Part shown: positions 1 to 8,940 of the stretch, in pieces
Layout: every line of letters starts with the position of its first letter
How positions within the stretch are numbered: position 1 is the stretch's first letter
NCBI GenBank assembly: GCA_963711255.1
Contig: CAVQDO010000011.1
Coordinates: 62,001-126,000, forward strand
Reading direction: 5' to 3'
Origin: GCA-2746365 sp963711255
GTDB lineage: Bacteria > Pseudomonadota > Gammaproteobacteria > SZUA-229
DNA: 64,000 bases
Notes under the pieces: generated by a model
What the model was told of the DNA's origin: nothing
What the model saw: only the letters and a program-made list of their open reading frames with translations
The model's database searches: none
Program-made: the position numbers and the translations under genes

Positions 1-553
1 AGGCGATATGGCCAGAATGGTCGACCACCTGTTGCAGCCTAAACTTCCATGGCGCATGCTGCTGGCGCGTTACATGTCGGCAACGGCGCGTGAAGATTAT
101 AGTTATATGCGCCCGTCATCTCGCCGCGGTGACCCGGCGGTGTACCCCAGTATGCGCAGTAACGAAACCAATATTGTGGTTGCGGTTGATACTAGCGGCT
201 CGATTGATCAGGAAGAAATTCAGGAATTTATTTCCGAAATCGATGCCATTAAAAGCCAGGTACGTGCCAGTGTTACACTACTAACCTGTGACTCAACACT
301 GAATTATGGCTGTCCGTGGATATTTGAAGCCTGGGATGCGTTTCAGTTTGATGTCGAGATTCGCGGTGGCGGCGGAACAAACTTCAGACCGGTTTTTGAC
401 TGGGTTGAAGAGCAGGACAGGGCGCCGGACCTGTTGGTGTATTTTACCGATGCAGAAGGTTTATTCCCCGAAGTTGAACCAACGTTCCCGGTGACCTGGC
501 TGGTTAAAGGTAAAGCCACAGTACCGTTTGGTGTTCGCGTTCAGTTGAACTAG
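1..553 (+). CDS. VWA-like putative metallopeptidase (COG3864/DUF2201 type), 5' end outside window
   Basis: The reading frame is open to the left edge, so the first in-frame ATG at 8 is internal and only the C-terminal ~180 residues are present. A von Willebrand A-like fold is indicated by VVAVDTSGSID (a MIDAS-type DxSxS motif), a GGGGTNFRPVFDW segment and LLVYFTDAEG. This pattern is typical of the C-terminal VWA-like domain of the DUF2201 putative metallopeptidase family, usually encoded beside a MoxR-type AAA ATPase. The ATPase and the peptidase-like half would lie upstream and cannot be seen. The gene precedes the dsrS-like locus on the same strand. Family call is from remembered motifs; substrate is unknown. 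Confidence 0.75.
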   Translation, partial: GDMARMVDHLLQPKLPWRMLLARYMSATAREDYSYMRPSSRRGDPAVYPSMRSNETNIVVAVDTSGSIDQEEIQEFISEIDAIKSQVRASVTLLTCDSTLNYGCPWIFEAWDAFQFDVEIRGGGGTNFRPVFDWVEEQDRAPDLLVYFTDAEGLFPEVEPTFPVTWLVKGKATVPFGVRVQLN

Positions 554-560
554 AAAACTT

Positions 561-680
561 TTAACCACAGAGGGCAGGACGCCTGTAGGGAAAAACGTAG
601 GATCGTTACCGAGACATTAGAGGCACGGAGAAAAATAAATGTATTTCTTGCGTCTCTGCAGTCTAAGTCAATGGCTACGA
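561..680. repeat. degenerate copy of an ACCGCAGAGACGCGGAG-type intergenic repeat
   Basis: The segment contains ACCACAGAGG, TTACCGAGAC, GAGGCACGGAG and, about 30 bases further, TGCGTCTCTGCAG. These are diverged forms of the arms of the cleaner copy at 2835-2930. The two arms are opposite in sense, so the element could fold back. Repeats of this wording are common between genes in sulfur-oxidising and related proteobacteria. No coding potential is seen here. Confidence 0.5.
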
Positions 681-777
681 AATAACTAATTCTGCGTGAA
701 ATTATATATGAATCCACGGACACAAACCTTGTGCTACTTCGGGCTCTATGGTCTACCGCGGTGGAAATTTTTTTAAA

Positions 778-1903
778 GTGGCACTTTCAGCAGAAGATAA
801 TTTACGTCTAAATGTATTGCTTAGCGCAGGAGCTTTATGCCGTGCGTATAGACGAATCTAAAATGACCGTGTTTGCATTGACGGCTAAAGGTGAAGCAAC
901 GGTACCGCTGAATGCGATTGGAAAAGACGAGGCTTATATCAAGGAAGTTAAAGCCCTGTTCAGTACGCATGTTATGGGTTCACCCGGCGGTTACCCGGTT
1001 TATTTGAAGCGCTGGACTCGAATGGGACAGGCTCGCGATGAAAGCCTGGCGCAACTGTTATTACTTGGTGAGCCGGAAGCGGTTGTTGCTGCTGTACATG
1101 CGCCCGGCTTAAGTGATGAGTTAGCTGCCCGTGCCTGGTGGGCAATGCCGACTGCTGAGAATGCACGACGTATGCTGGAAAAACCCGCGGTAGTCGAAGG
1201 TGAAACAGGCAGGGTGCTGGCAGAGTTTCTGCTTGAGTTCCTGCCTTTTGAAGAAGAACAGAGTGACATTATTGAATCCGTTCGGCTGGTATTGCAGCCG
1301 GGATTGATTAGTCAGGATGAAAAAGAAAAGCTCTGGGCAAAGACAAAAACGAAACGCAGTTTTTATGTTGGTTTTCTACATGCTTCTGCAGAAGACCTGC
1401 CAGTAAACGTTGATGCCAATCCTAATTACGAAAAGATAAAGCAGCAGCTTGCTTCGCACCTTGATCAGGGTGATCCCTATGCTGTTATGCTGGAAAAGGT
1501 TTTAAGTGCGAAAGGACAGGCCACGATAAAAACAATCGAAGATGCATTAAATAAACCGGGCAACCAGGATGTGGTTGTTTCACTGCTGGCTGCGGTAGCA
1601 AATTATTTCGAGAGTATTATTCCGCAACAGTACACCGAAGATGATATTACAGCTATATGCACAGAAGCTGAATCACTTTGCTGCACTGCCGACAGTGATA
1701 TCTATAACGTTGTTTCAACTTTGAACGGCGATGCAGAGAAAGTTCAGCAGTATCTTCGTGCCATGACAGTGCTGGCCTGCCTTAGCGTGAAGCTGGTTAA
1801 TCCTATCTTTGCGCGTTCAGATGCCATCGGTACGGTTATGCGTAAAAAAATTAAACCAATAACCGATCCTGTTATTGAGCAGCTTCACATTTTGCGTGAT
1901 TAG
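778..1903 (+). CDS. dsrS: DsrS-like sulfur-oxidation protein, apparent +1 frameshift near codon 16
   Basis: Soluble protein of about 370 residues with no signal peptide or membrane segment. The stretches SPGGYPVYLKRWTRMGQ and HAPGLSDELAARAWWAMP resemble the DsrS protein encoded at the end of dsr clusters of purple and other sulfur oxidisers, a cytoplasmic protein of ill-defined role. The frame from ATG 812 has an immediate upstream stop and begins MYCLAQELYAVRIDE. The frame from GTG 778 reads VALSAEDNLRLNVLL, which looks like the missing N-terminus. Joining them requires skipping one base (A823) in TTG-CTT-A-GCG-CAG, giving LRLNVLLAQELYAVRIDE. Either the extra base is an error or mutation, or the ribosome shifts there. 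An in-frame ATG at 748 is another possible start. Identification is from memory of the family, not a search. Confidence 0.6.
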
Positions 1904-1920
1904 GCATAACTTAAACTGCT

Positions 1921-2457
1921 ATGCGATTTGATAAAGTTTTAGTGAACTTGAACGTGCAGCTAAAAGCAGATGAGTTGCAGCAACATTTGCCCTGTTCAGC
2001 AAGTATTATCGGTAAAACTCTTGCCGCTATCGCCAGTGAGTATGCCCGGGATAATAAAACCGGTTATTACCCGGCAATCGAATTTTTTAAAACACAGGAT
2101 AATGTCGATCCGGATTTAATTGCTTCGGCGGAACAGGTTTCCTGGCTGGTGGCCAAACTGGCTCGGCAGACTATCCAGACAAAACTGCGGCCCATTTTTT
2201 CTTCGGTACAGTTTCAATCAATACAGACGCTGGCTTTTTCCATGCCGAAAGTACGTCCCAGCCAGGCAGGTGCGATTGCTGAACTGGAAAAACATTACAC
2301 GCCGGATACGGTGAAAATTGAATTGCTGCTAACCATGATGCGTCGTGACAGTGAAGCAGATGATGAGCGTGCAGAACCTTATGCGAGGAAGATGATGTTT
2401 CGCTGGCTGGAGTCTGAGTTCGAATCGGTAGAAGTATCAAGTTCCAGGCTGATGTGA
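1921..2457 (+). CDS. conserved hypothetical protein downstream of dsrS
   Basis: A 178-residue protein that starts 17 bases after the dsrS-like gene on the same strand, so the two probably share a transcript. It is soluble and helix-rich with no signal peptide, membrane segment or metal motif that I can see. The C-terminus is acidic and then serine-rich. I do not recognise the family. Position suggests a link to the dsrS-like protein, but this is only inferred from proximity. No strong ribosome-binding site precedes the ATG, which fits translational coupling. Confidence 0.6.
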   Translation: MRFDKVLVNLNVQLKADELQQHLPCSASIIGKTLAAIASEYARDNKTGYYPAIEFFKTQDNVDPDLIASAEQVSWLVAKLARQTIQTKLRPIFSSVQFQSIQTLAFSMPKVRPSQAGAIAELEKHYTPDTVKIELLLTMMRRDSEADDERAEPYARKMMFRWLESEFESVEVSSSRLM

Positions 2458-2466
2458 TTATTGCTT

Positions 2467-2808
2467 TTATTGTAATTTTTTATAATCGTCTTCTTTAAAT
2501 CCAACTAGCAGTATTTTCCCGTTTTCCAGAACAGGGCGCTTTATCATGCTGGGGTTTTCCAGCATAAGCTGAATAGCGGAAGTTTCATCAATATTATCTT
2601 TCACTGAATCATCGAGCTTGCGCCAGGTTGTGCCACGTTTATTCAGAACAATTTCCAGTCCGGCTTTTTTAACCCATTGTTTAAGGTTTTTTTCTGGCAC
2701 ACCGGCTTTTTTGTAATCATGAAATTCATATTCAAGATTATTACTGTCCAGCCACTTGCGGGCTTTCTTCATGGTGTCACAGTTTGGGATGCCGTAAATT
2801 TTTATCAT
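2467..2808 (-). CDS. ArsC/Spx-family reductase (YffB-like)
   Basis: A 113-residue protein with a thioredoxin-like fold. MIKIYGIPNCDTMKKARKW carries the single N-terminal cysteine of the ArsC/Spx family (the CxxS/CxxC site reduced to C-D-T-M). A conserved arginine-proline pair lies near residue 92 (MIKRPVL), where the family places its oxyanion-binding Arg. The start is set at 2808 because the longer frame to 2874 runs into an intergenic repeat. Homologues (YffB) commonly sit between dapC and dapD in gammaproteobacteria, as here, and their function is uncertain. A true arsenate reductase is less likely because no ars genes are nearby. Confidence 0.85.
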   Translation of the reverse strand: MIKIYGIPNCDTMKKARKWLDSNNLEYEFHDYKKAGVPEKNLKQWVKKAGLEIVLNKRGTTWRKLDDSVKDNIDETSAIQLMLENPSMIKRPVLENGKILLVGFKEDDYKKLQ

Positions 2809-2834
2809 AATTAGAAACCTTAATAACAAAAGAA

Positions 2835-2930
2835 TTACCGCAGAGACGCGGAGACGCAGAGAAAACCATGTCAATGTTGTTTATGCGTAGCATTAACAAT
2901 AAATAACTCAGCGTCTCTGCGTCTCGGTAA
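2835..2930. repeat. inverted GCAGAGACGCGGAG-type intergenic repeat
   Basis: The left arm (2835-2861) begins TTACCGCAGAGACGCGG and the right arm (2907-2930) reads CTCAGCGTCTCTGCGTCTCGGTAA in two overlapping pieces complementary to the left arm apart from a 3-base difference. The loop is about 45 bases. The element lies between yffB and dapD, both on the minus strand, and would form a stem in the transcript. A diverged relative lies at 561-680. Confidence 0.7.
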
Positions 2931-2987
2931 CTGCTCCTGCGTTACTCTACTTACGGGCATCCATGCCCTAATCTGCGGTGAAGTCTT

Positions 2988-3812
2988 TTAATCTATATCA
3001 CGTAACAGTTCGTTCAAGCCAACCTTGCCGCGTGTTTTCTCATCAACCTGCTTGACGATTACTGCACAGTACAGGCTGTATGTACCATCTTTGGATGGCA
3101 GGTTGCCGGAAACAACAACTGAGCCTGCAGGGATACGGCCATAAGTGATTTCACCGGTCATGCGGTTAAAGATCTTGGTGCTCTGACCAATGTAAACGCC
3201 CATTGAAATAACAGAGCCTTCTTCGACGATAACGCCTTCAACGACTTCTGAACGCGCACCGATGAAGCAGTTGTCTTCAATGATAGTTGGTGAAGCCTGT
3301 AGTGGCTCCAGAACACCGCCGATGCCAACACCACCGGACAGGTGTACGTTCTTGCCGATCTGCGCACATGAGCCTACAGTCGCCCAGGTATCAACCATGG
3401 TGCCGGTGTCGACATAAGCGCCGATGTTGACGTATGAAGGCATTAACACAACACTGGGTGCAATGTAGGAACCGAATCTTGCTGTGGCCGGTGGTACAAC
3501 ACGTACGCCGGAGTCACGAAATTCGCGCGTATTTAAATCAGCAAACTTGGAATTAACCTTGTCGTAGTAGTTAGTGAAACCGCCTTTGATAAATTCGTTA
3601 TCATTGATGCGGAAAGAAAGCAGTACGGCTTTTTTCAGCCATTCATTAACTACCCAGTCACCGTCAACTTTTTCAGCAACCCGAGCTTCACCTGAATCTA
3701 ACAGGTTGACGGCTTCGGTTACGGCGTCTGAAATATGGGTTTCAACGTTGCGCGGTGTAATATCAGCGCGACGTTCAAAAGCTTCTTCAATTATGCTTTT
3801 TAGTTCTGACAT
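2988..3812 (-). CDS. dapD: 2,3,4,5-tetrahydropyridine-2,6-dicarboxylate N-succinyltransferase
   Basis: A 274-residue cytoplasmic enzyme that succinylates tetrahydrodipicolinate with succinyl-CoA in the diaminopimelate/lysine pathway. The C-terminal two thirds has the left-handed beta-helix hexapeptide pattern (GSYIAPSVVLMPSYVNIGAYVDTG and onward). VGSCAQIGKNVHLSGGVGIGG and FIGARSEVVEG are characteristic of DapD. The start is ATG 3812, preceded by GGAGACACAAGC. A 29-residue upstream extension with no family resemblance was dropped. It lies downstream of dapC on the same strand with a 35-base gap, so the two probably form an operon, with yffB after the repeat. Confidence 0.97.
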   Translation of the reverse strand: MSELKSIIEEAFERRADITPRNVETHISDAVTEAVNLLDSGEARVAEKVDGDWVVNEWLKKAVLLSFRINDNEFIKGGFTNYYDKVNSKFADLNTREFRDSGVRVVPPATARFGSYIAPSVVLMPSYVNIGAYVDTGTMVDTWATVGSCAQIGKNVHLSGGVGIGGVLEPLQASPTIIEDNCFIGARSEVVEGVIVEEGSVISMGVYIGQSTKIFNRMTGEITYGRIPAGSVVVSGNLPSKDGTYSLYCAVIVKQVDEKTRGKVGLNELLRDID

Positions 3813-3847
3813 GCTTGTGTCTCCAGATAAGGTATAAGTTAAAATTC

Positions 3848-5044
3848 TTAGTTCAATGTTTGCAGGTATTGTTTTATTCGGTTTGCAGCTGTTATGCATT
3901 CGTCCAGCGGGGCGACCAGCGCCATGCGTACGTGGTTTTTACCCGGGTTTATGCCATTATTTTCGCGTGACAGGTAACTGCCCGGTAAAACGGTCACGTT
4001 CTGTTGTGCGTAAAGTTCCCTGGCAAAAGTTTCATCATCAACAGGAGTGTATAGCCACAGATAAAAAGCGGCGTCGGGTAGTGTTACGTTAATATCCGGG
4101 CTTAGAATATCGATTACAGCGTTAAATTTTTTAACGTAAAGCGCTCTGTTCTCTTTAACATGATCTTCATCACTCCATGCTTCGATACTGGCTACCTGGT
4201 GAACTGGTGGCATTGCACAGCCATGATAGGTGCGGTAAAGCAAATACGATTTAATCAATTGTGCATCACCGGCAACAAAACCGGAGCGCATACCGGGCAG
4301 GTTAGAACGTTTGGACAGGCTGTGAAAAACCATACAGTTTTTATAATCCGTGTTGCCCAGTTCAGCAGCGGTTTCCAGCAGGCCGGCAGGTGGGTTGTTT
4401 TCATCAAAATAGATTTCTGAATAGCATTCATCAGAGGCAATAATAAAATCATACTGTTGCGCCAGTTCGATCAGCTTGCCAAGCTGCTGTTTGGAAACAA
4501 CGCTGCCTGTTGGATTGCCGGGTGTGCAGACATAAATAATCTGGCAACGTTTCCAGGTGTTCTCATCAATTGAATCAAAATCGGGTAAATAATTATTTTC
4601 TTTTACCGTGTTGTAAAAATACGGCTCAGCGCCGGATAAGAAAGCTGCACCTTCATATATCTGGTAAAACGGGTTTGGCATCAAAATCAGGGGCGACTGA
4701 TTACGGTCGATAAAACACTGAGCGAATGAGAACAGGGCCTCGCGGGTGCCGGTAACCGGCAATATGTGCTGTTCCGGATCTATTGATTCACTGTCCAGTT
4801 TGAAGCGACGGCATAACCAGTCTGCAATCGCTGTTCGCAGTTTGGTGCTGCCTTTTGTCAGCGGGTAGCGCTTAATCTCATTCAGATTGTTTGTTATTGA
4901 ATCCAGAACAAATTGCGGTGCATCATGTTTGGGCTCACCAATGGATAACGAGATGTGACCGTCTACGGCTGGATTGCACCCGGCTTTCAGGGCGCTGAGC
5001 TTTTCAAAAGGATAGGGCTGAAGTTTTTTCAGGTCTGGATTCAT
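3848..5044 (-). CDS. dapC: succinyldiaminopimelate transaminase
   Basis: A 398-residue fold-type I PLP aminotransferase. It contains the cofactor-phosphate region VTGTREALF, the PGNPTGSVVS segment, the aspartate in SDECYSEIYF and the Schiff-base lysine in SLSKRSNLPGMRSGF. These patterns and the length fit DapC, which makes N-succinyl-LL-2,6-diaminopimelate from the succinylated keto acid. It is the first gene of a minus-strand dapC-dapD-yffB unit, so both enzymes act in consecutive steps. An ArgD-type bifunctional enzyme is less likely given the linkage to dapD. Confidence 0.93.
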   Translation of the reverse strand: MNPDLKKLQPYPFEKLSALKAGCNPAVDGHISLSIGEPKHDAPQFVLDSITNNLNEIKRYPLTKGSTKLRTAIADWLCRRFKLDSESIDPEQHILPVTGTREALFSFAQCFIDRNQSPLILMPNPFYQIYEGAAFLSGAEPYFYNTVKENNYLPDFDSIDENTWKRCQIIYVCTPGNPTGSVVSKQQLGKLIELAQQYDFIIASDECYSEIYFDENNPPAGLLETAAELGNTDYKNCMVFHSLSKRSNLPGMRSGFVAGDAQLIKSYLLYRTYHGCAMPPVHQVASIEAWSDEDHVKENRALYVKKFNAVIDILSPDINVTLPDAAFYLWLYTPVDDETFARELYAQQNVTVLPGSYLSRENNGINPGKNHVRMALVAPLDECITAANRIKQYLQTLN

Positions 5045-5136
5045 TGATTGATATATATTGTTAGAAAATTTGTTGTTGCTGTATTACGCAGGGGCGGTAT
5101 TATAAGCGATTTATCAATCTGCTTCAGGAGAAATCT

Positions 5137-5532
5137 TTGCTATTTGAGAATGAAACCACTAAACCCCTTGTCAGCGCAATCGACCATTGCAGCCTGGTGG
5201 TGGCAGATACTGATAAAGCACTTAAATTTTACAGGGAAATATTAGGCTTAAGTGTTGATTCATCACGCCCTGATCTGGGCTATCCGGGTGCCTGGTTGCA
5301 GGTTGGCCTGTCGCAGATTCACCTGCTAGAAGTGCCAAACCCTGACTCTGTGACAGGCAGACCTGAGCATGGCGGTCGAGATCGGCACGTGGCTTTTCAG
5401 GTATCTGATCTGGCACGACTTATTCAGCGTCTGGAGGATGCCGGTATTGCCTACAGTAAAAGTAAATCCGGGCGGGCTGCTTTATTCTGCCGTGATTATG
5501 ATGGTAATGCGGTAGAACTTGTTGAAAAGTAA
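5137..5532 (+). CDS. VOC/glyoxalase-fold protein
   Basis: A 131-residue single VOC domain protein. SAIDHCSLVVADTDKALKFYREILGL is the first beta-alpha-beta module (DHCSLVV places a metal-ligand histidine). A second histidine occurs in RHVAFQVSDL, and FCRDYDGNAVELVE supplies the usual terminal glutamate. It may therefore bind a divalent metal and act as a glyoxalase- or dioxygenase-like enzyme; the substrate is unknown. The start is TTG at 5137, set by the strong CAGGAG six bases upstream; no in-frame ATG is available. It is divergent from dapC. Confidence 0.85.
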   Translation: MLFENETTKPLVSAIDHCSLVVADTDKALKFYREILGLSVDSSRPDLGYPGAWLQVGLSQIHLLEVPNPDSVTGRPEHGGRDRHVAFQVSDLARLIQRLEDAGIAYSKSKSGRAALFCRDYDGNAVELVEK

Positions 5533-5538
5533 TGTTAA

Positions 5539-6363
5539 TTAATGATCGTATTTTCTTCTTCTAGCCATTGCGGTTAATCCGAGTAATCCAGATGTAAATA
5601 ACCAGGCTGATGCGGGCAGTGGAACCGGTGGTGCAGGTTCTGTATCGAACGCACTGTAGCTTACGTTAGCCTGTGAGAAGTTATAAAACGCGAGGCGTCC
5701 ATCATTAAAACTGCCGTTGATGTTAATCTCCAGTACATCGTTAACATAGACTTCAAGATGGTTGCTCTGAAAGATAAAGCGGAAACTGTAATCCGTATTC
5801 GCTAACCAGCCAGTGTCGCCGAGGGTATTTCCACGCGCAAGCTCTTCAAGGCCACCTGCTGGATTTTCGGCGAAGTTGACGTGTCCCCAGAACTCATCGG
5901 CAGTTGGCAGTCCGCTAACCCTGGATACGGCCAGACCTCGAAGGGCGGTTGAATCAGGCGTGTCTGATGGTGCGCCAAAGTTAAAAGCCTGGGTATTGCG
6001 CTTCCAGTCAATCAACAGGTAGTCAGCGTTGGCATTGCTGGTATCTCCCGGGTTAAAGCCGAGAGCAAAACCAATCATGTCGTCATCGCCACCACCCGAG
6101 TTGATGGTTCCTGTTATATCGGAATTAATGGCGTTGAAGTCACTGTGAAATAGTGTCGGTTGTCCGTTCACACTTTGCAGCACGGAACTGCCATCAACGG
6201 CAACTGTCCAGACACCGGCGCCAAAGCCGGCGACAGCGGGATATGACTCGGCTGTCCAGGGCGTTAAATCGACAGGAACGGCGAGCACGCTGGCGCTGAA
6301 AAGTAAGTTTGCACATGCCGCAAATATTATTGAATGTATAAATAGTGTAAATTTGATTAGCAT
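5539..6363 (-). CDS. secreted protein with PEP-CTERM-type anchor
   Basis: A 274-residue exported protein with an N-terminal signal peptide (about residues 1-28, ending ASVLA). The middle is beta-rich and has a concanavalin-like flavour (IGFALGFNPGDTSNANADYLLIDWKRN, FRFIFQSNHLEVYVNDVLEI). The C-terminus is VPLPASAWLF, a hydrophobic segment and then ARRRK, the three-part PEP-CTERM sorting signal used with exosortase. No exosortase or EPS cluster is visible here, so the processing enzyme would be elsewhere. The ribosome-binding site GGGAG lies just upstream of the ATG. It is convergent with the VOC gene with only a 6-base gap. Confidence 0.85.
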   Translation of the reverse strand: MLIKFTLFIHSIIFAACANLLFSASVLAVPVDLTPWTAESYPAVAGFGAGVWTVAVDGSSVLQSVNGQPTLFHSDFNAINSDITGTINSGGGDDDMIGFALGFNPGDTSNANADYLLIDWKRNTQAFNFGAPSDTPDSTALRGLAVSRVSGLPTADEFWGHVNFAENPAGGLEELARGNTLGDTGWLANTDYSFRFIFQSNHLEVYVNDVLEININGSFNDGRLAFYNFSQANVSYSAFDTEPAPPVPLPASAWLFTSGLLGLTAMARRRKYDH

Positions 6364-6610
6364 AAGGTGCTCCCTAATGTTCCAGCGAAGCGATTGATTT
6401 GCATACTATTTCTCCCTTTTAGTGAAAGATGTATGCATCCAGATTTTGCTAACGGCCCTGTATTGATAGCAGCCATGCCGAATGCATTAACTGATAACAA
6501 GCTGAATAATAAAGTATACGAATCTAAAATTAATTATCAATAATACATCGACGTCCTTCGTGTCGCTATGCTTTGGCTGAATATTGACTGGGGCAGGCTT
6601 AAGGTGAGAT

Positions 6611-8461
6611 TTACAGCGAGATAGCTTTTTTTGGTTCGGTACAAAGCAGTTCTGTTAAATTATCACCTGGCATAGACTTATAGTAGAAATATCCCTGCAT
6701 GCCGTGTACGCCTTTCTGTTTGAAATAATCAACCTGGTCCTGAAGTTCGACGCCTTCGATGATGCACTTGATGCCGAGTTGTTCGGTCATCACCATAATG
6801 GCATTTACAATAGCCTGCGTGTCTTTATTTTCAGGGGAGAAGTCAGTGATAAACGATTTATCAATCTTGAGTAGCCAGATCGGCAGTTTGTGTAAATAGG
6901 ATAAAGAAGAGAAGCCGGTGCCAAAATCATCCAGCAGAAAATCAATATTATTTTCATGCAGCTTTTTCATTTTCTCAATGGTGGCATCAATATTATCGAG
7001 TAATACATTTTCGGTAAACTCGAGTTTGATAAATTCATTCGGTATAGAGTAGGAATCTATAATTGAGGTAATGGAGTCGACAAAATCATTCTGGATAAAC
7101 TGACGTGGACTGACGTTGATACTGATATAAGTGAAAAGGGAAGAGTCGGGTAGTGCTTCATATAAAGTTTCAGCAAAGGCACAGGCGTGCTGTGTAATCC
7201 ATTTACTAAGATCAAGTATCAGGTTACTTTCTTCAGCGATAGCAATAAATTCATCGGGAGGGATTCTTCCAAGAGTGGGGTTGTTCCAGCGTACCAGTGT
7301 TTCTGCACCGATGATTTCATCATCAGTATCAACGATAGGCTGAAACTCGATAGTCAGTTCGTTGTTTTTGATGGCTTTACGCAAATGATCTTCTATGATC
7401 AGGCGTTTGCTGGCTTCAACATGCATCTCGGGGTTGAAAAATTCGTAACAGTTTCTACCCTGTTTTTTTGCCCGATACATTGCTGTATCCGCATGTTGCA
7501 GTACATTTTCACTATCACTGCCGTCTTCAAAGTTATCCGGATATATTGCGATGCCGATGCTAGGTGTTATATGAAGGCTGAATTCACCAATCTCAATTGG
7601 TTTTGACAGGGTGTCGATAACACGATTAGCTACTGTCTTTGAAGTGGCAATGGCTTCTACTTCTGTATCGCCAATATTGCTTAGAATGTAGACAAACTCA
7701 TCACCGCCAATTCTGAAAACATTATCACCATGACGCGCCTGGGCTTTTAATCTTTGCGCTACCTGGGTTAACAAAATGTCACCGATAGAATGGCCCAGTG
7801 AATCATTAACGTTTTTGAAGTTATCAAGGTCGATATACATCAATGCGCCATAGTAGTTATAGCGCTGCGAATTTGAGATTTCTCCCGACAGCGAATAGCG
7901 AAACTCACGACGATTGGGCAGGTTGGTTAACGGGTCACGTTTGGCCTGTAATTCATAGATGCGTTGAGCTTCCTTGTTTACCTGTATTTCACTGTTGAGT
8001 ACTGCCTGGCGTTCGCAGGTGCTGTAGTGCTCAGCAAGTTTAACAATGACCGGTACCATGGCATCTTTTAATGACTCCTGAAATTCACCGCGGTGTTTTT
8101 CAAAAATAATTGCACCATGTGTGTCAATAGCAAAGGCGAGTAATTCACCGTCATCGGGCAGTTCAGATGTATGCGTAGCAACTTCCATATTTTTGATTTG
8201 TTGCAGAATCTTTTGCACGCTAGCTGTGCTTTCAATATTGTCAGCATCCTGTGGAAATGACAGTCTTTGTTGTACTTCTGAACTATCGGGACTATCAGTA
8301 TCGTAGCCATAGAAATGTATGCTTTTTAAGCCAAGTTTTTTATAGGCCGCTTCCATGAAGACCTGCATTACTTCTTGCGCATTAAGGCTGCCACCAATTG
8401 ACAGTAACAATTGATTTTGCAGGGTAACTAACTTAAGCGTATTTAAGTGTGACTTGGTCAA
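6611..8461 (-). CDS. GGDEF-EAL bifunctional c-di-GMP enzyme
   Basis: A 616-residue protein without membrane segments. An N-terminal region (about 1-150) may be a degenerate GAF-like sensor. The diguanylate cyclase domain has an intact GGDEF (252-256) and an RHGD that fits the inhibitory I-site. The EAL domain has ETL in place of EAL (387-389) but keeps the catalytic glutamate, plus FTEN, DDFGTG (511-516) and LKIDKSFI. Both activities could therefore be functional: synthesis and breakdown of the second messenger c-di-GMP. It is divergent from the sigma-28-driven small gene at 8659. Confidence 0.93.
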   Translation of the reverse strand: MTKSHLNTLKLVTLQNQLLLSIGGSLNAQEVMQVFMEAAYKKLGLKSIHFYGYDTDSPDSSEVQQRLSFPQDADNIESTASVQKILQQIKNMEVATHTSELPDDGELLAFAIDTHGAIIFEKHRGEFQESLKDAMVPVIVKLAEHYSTCERQAVLNSEIQVNKEAQRIYELQAKRDPLTNLPNRREFRYSLSGEISNSQRYNYYGALMYIDLDNFKNVNDSLGHSIGDILLTQVAQRLKAQARHGDNVFRIGGDEFVYILSNIGDTEVEAIATSKTVANRVIDTLSKPIEIGEFSLHITPSIGIAIYPDNFEDGSDSENVLQHADTAMYRAKKQGRNCYEFFNPEMHVEASKRLIIEDHLRKAIKNNELTIEFQPIVDTDDEIIGAETLVRWNNPTLGRIPPDEFIAIAEESNLILDLSKWITQHACAFAETLYEALPDSSLFTYISINVSPRQFIQNDFVDSITSIIDSYSIPNEFIKLEFTENVLLDNIDATIEKMKKLHENNIDFLLDDFGTGFSSLSYLHKLPIWLLKIDKSFITDFSPENKDTQAIVNAIMVMTEQLGIKCIIEGVELQDQVDYFKQKGVHGMQGYFYYKSMPGDNLTELLCTEPKKAISL

Positions 8462-8599
8462 AGAATTGTGCGCCTGGCTACTGATAACTAATTAACTCCG
8501 TAAATATTACCTAATTATAGATTAATCTTAATAATCCACGTTATGTCGGCACAATTTATTGCATTATTTTTATCAATATAGGAAAAACACTGTTATTAC

Positions 8600-8626
8600 T
8601 AAAGTCTTTTGAATAATTGCCGATAA
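8600..8626 (+). promoter_or_regulatory. near-consensus sigma-28 (FliA) promoter
   Basis: TAAAGTCT, an 11-base spacer and GCCGATAA match the enterobacterial FliA consensus TAAAGTTT-N11-GCCGATAA at 15 of 16 positions with exact spacing. It lies 32 bases upstream of the ATG at 8659 in the correct orientation. Seen directly in sequence; activity is inferred. Confidence 0.85.
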
Positions 8627-8658
8627 CTGGGTAGTCATACTATAGATGGAGATCTGAC

Positions 8659-8910
8659 ATGGTTACGACGATTAAAAATAATTACTCATTATCGCAAACA
8701 GCATTGTCCGGTATACAGAATGGTATGCAGGACTTGCAAAAAAATGCCAGTCAAATTGCCAGTAAATCCACTATGGAAGGTGAAAACAGTAAGCCGCTTA
8801 TCGAATCGATAGTCGATATGCGGGCTAATGTCATCCAGGTGAAGGCTTCAGCAAAGGCGCTTCAGGTAAGCGATAACCTGGTCGGTACTTTGCTTGATAT
8901 AAAAGTGTAA
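8659..8910 (+). CDS. small flagellar rod/hook-like axial protein (83 aa)
   Basis: The protein is 83 residues. Its N-terminal half (LSQTALSGIQNGMQDLQKNA) resembles the N-terminal helix of flagellar rod and hook proteins. Its C-terminal half (ANVIQVKASAKALQVSDNLV followed by GTLLDIKV) resembles their C-terminal helix, which usually ends with LGTLLNIR or similar. The large central domains of FlgE/FlgG are absent, leaving just the two axial coiled-coil ends. The gene stands alone behind a near-perfect sigma-28 promoter, which supports a late-flagellar role. It has a good ribosome-binding site (GGAGATCTGAC before ATG). Its exact role is unknown. Confidence 0.75.
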   Translation: MVTTIKNNYSLSQTALSGIQNGMQDLQKNASQIASKSTMEGENSKPLIESIVDMRANVIQVKASAKALQVSDNLVGTLLDIKV

Positions 8911-8940
8911 GCGATTGTTTTATATAGGATATTTGTTGAA

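Noticed and set aside
2809..2874. Longer N-terminus of the ArsC/Spx gene (MTWFSLRLRVSAV...)
   Set aside because: It is encoded by the palindromic repeat at 2835-2930 and not by family sequence; MIKIYGIPNCD is the normal start.
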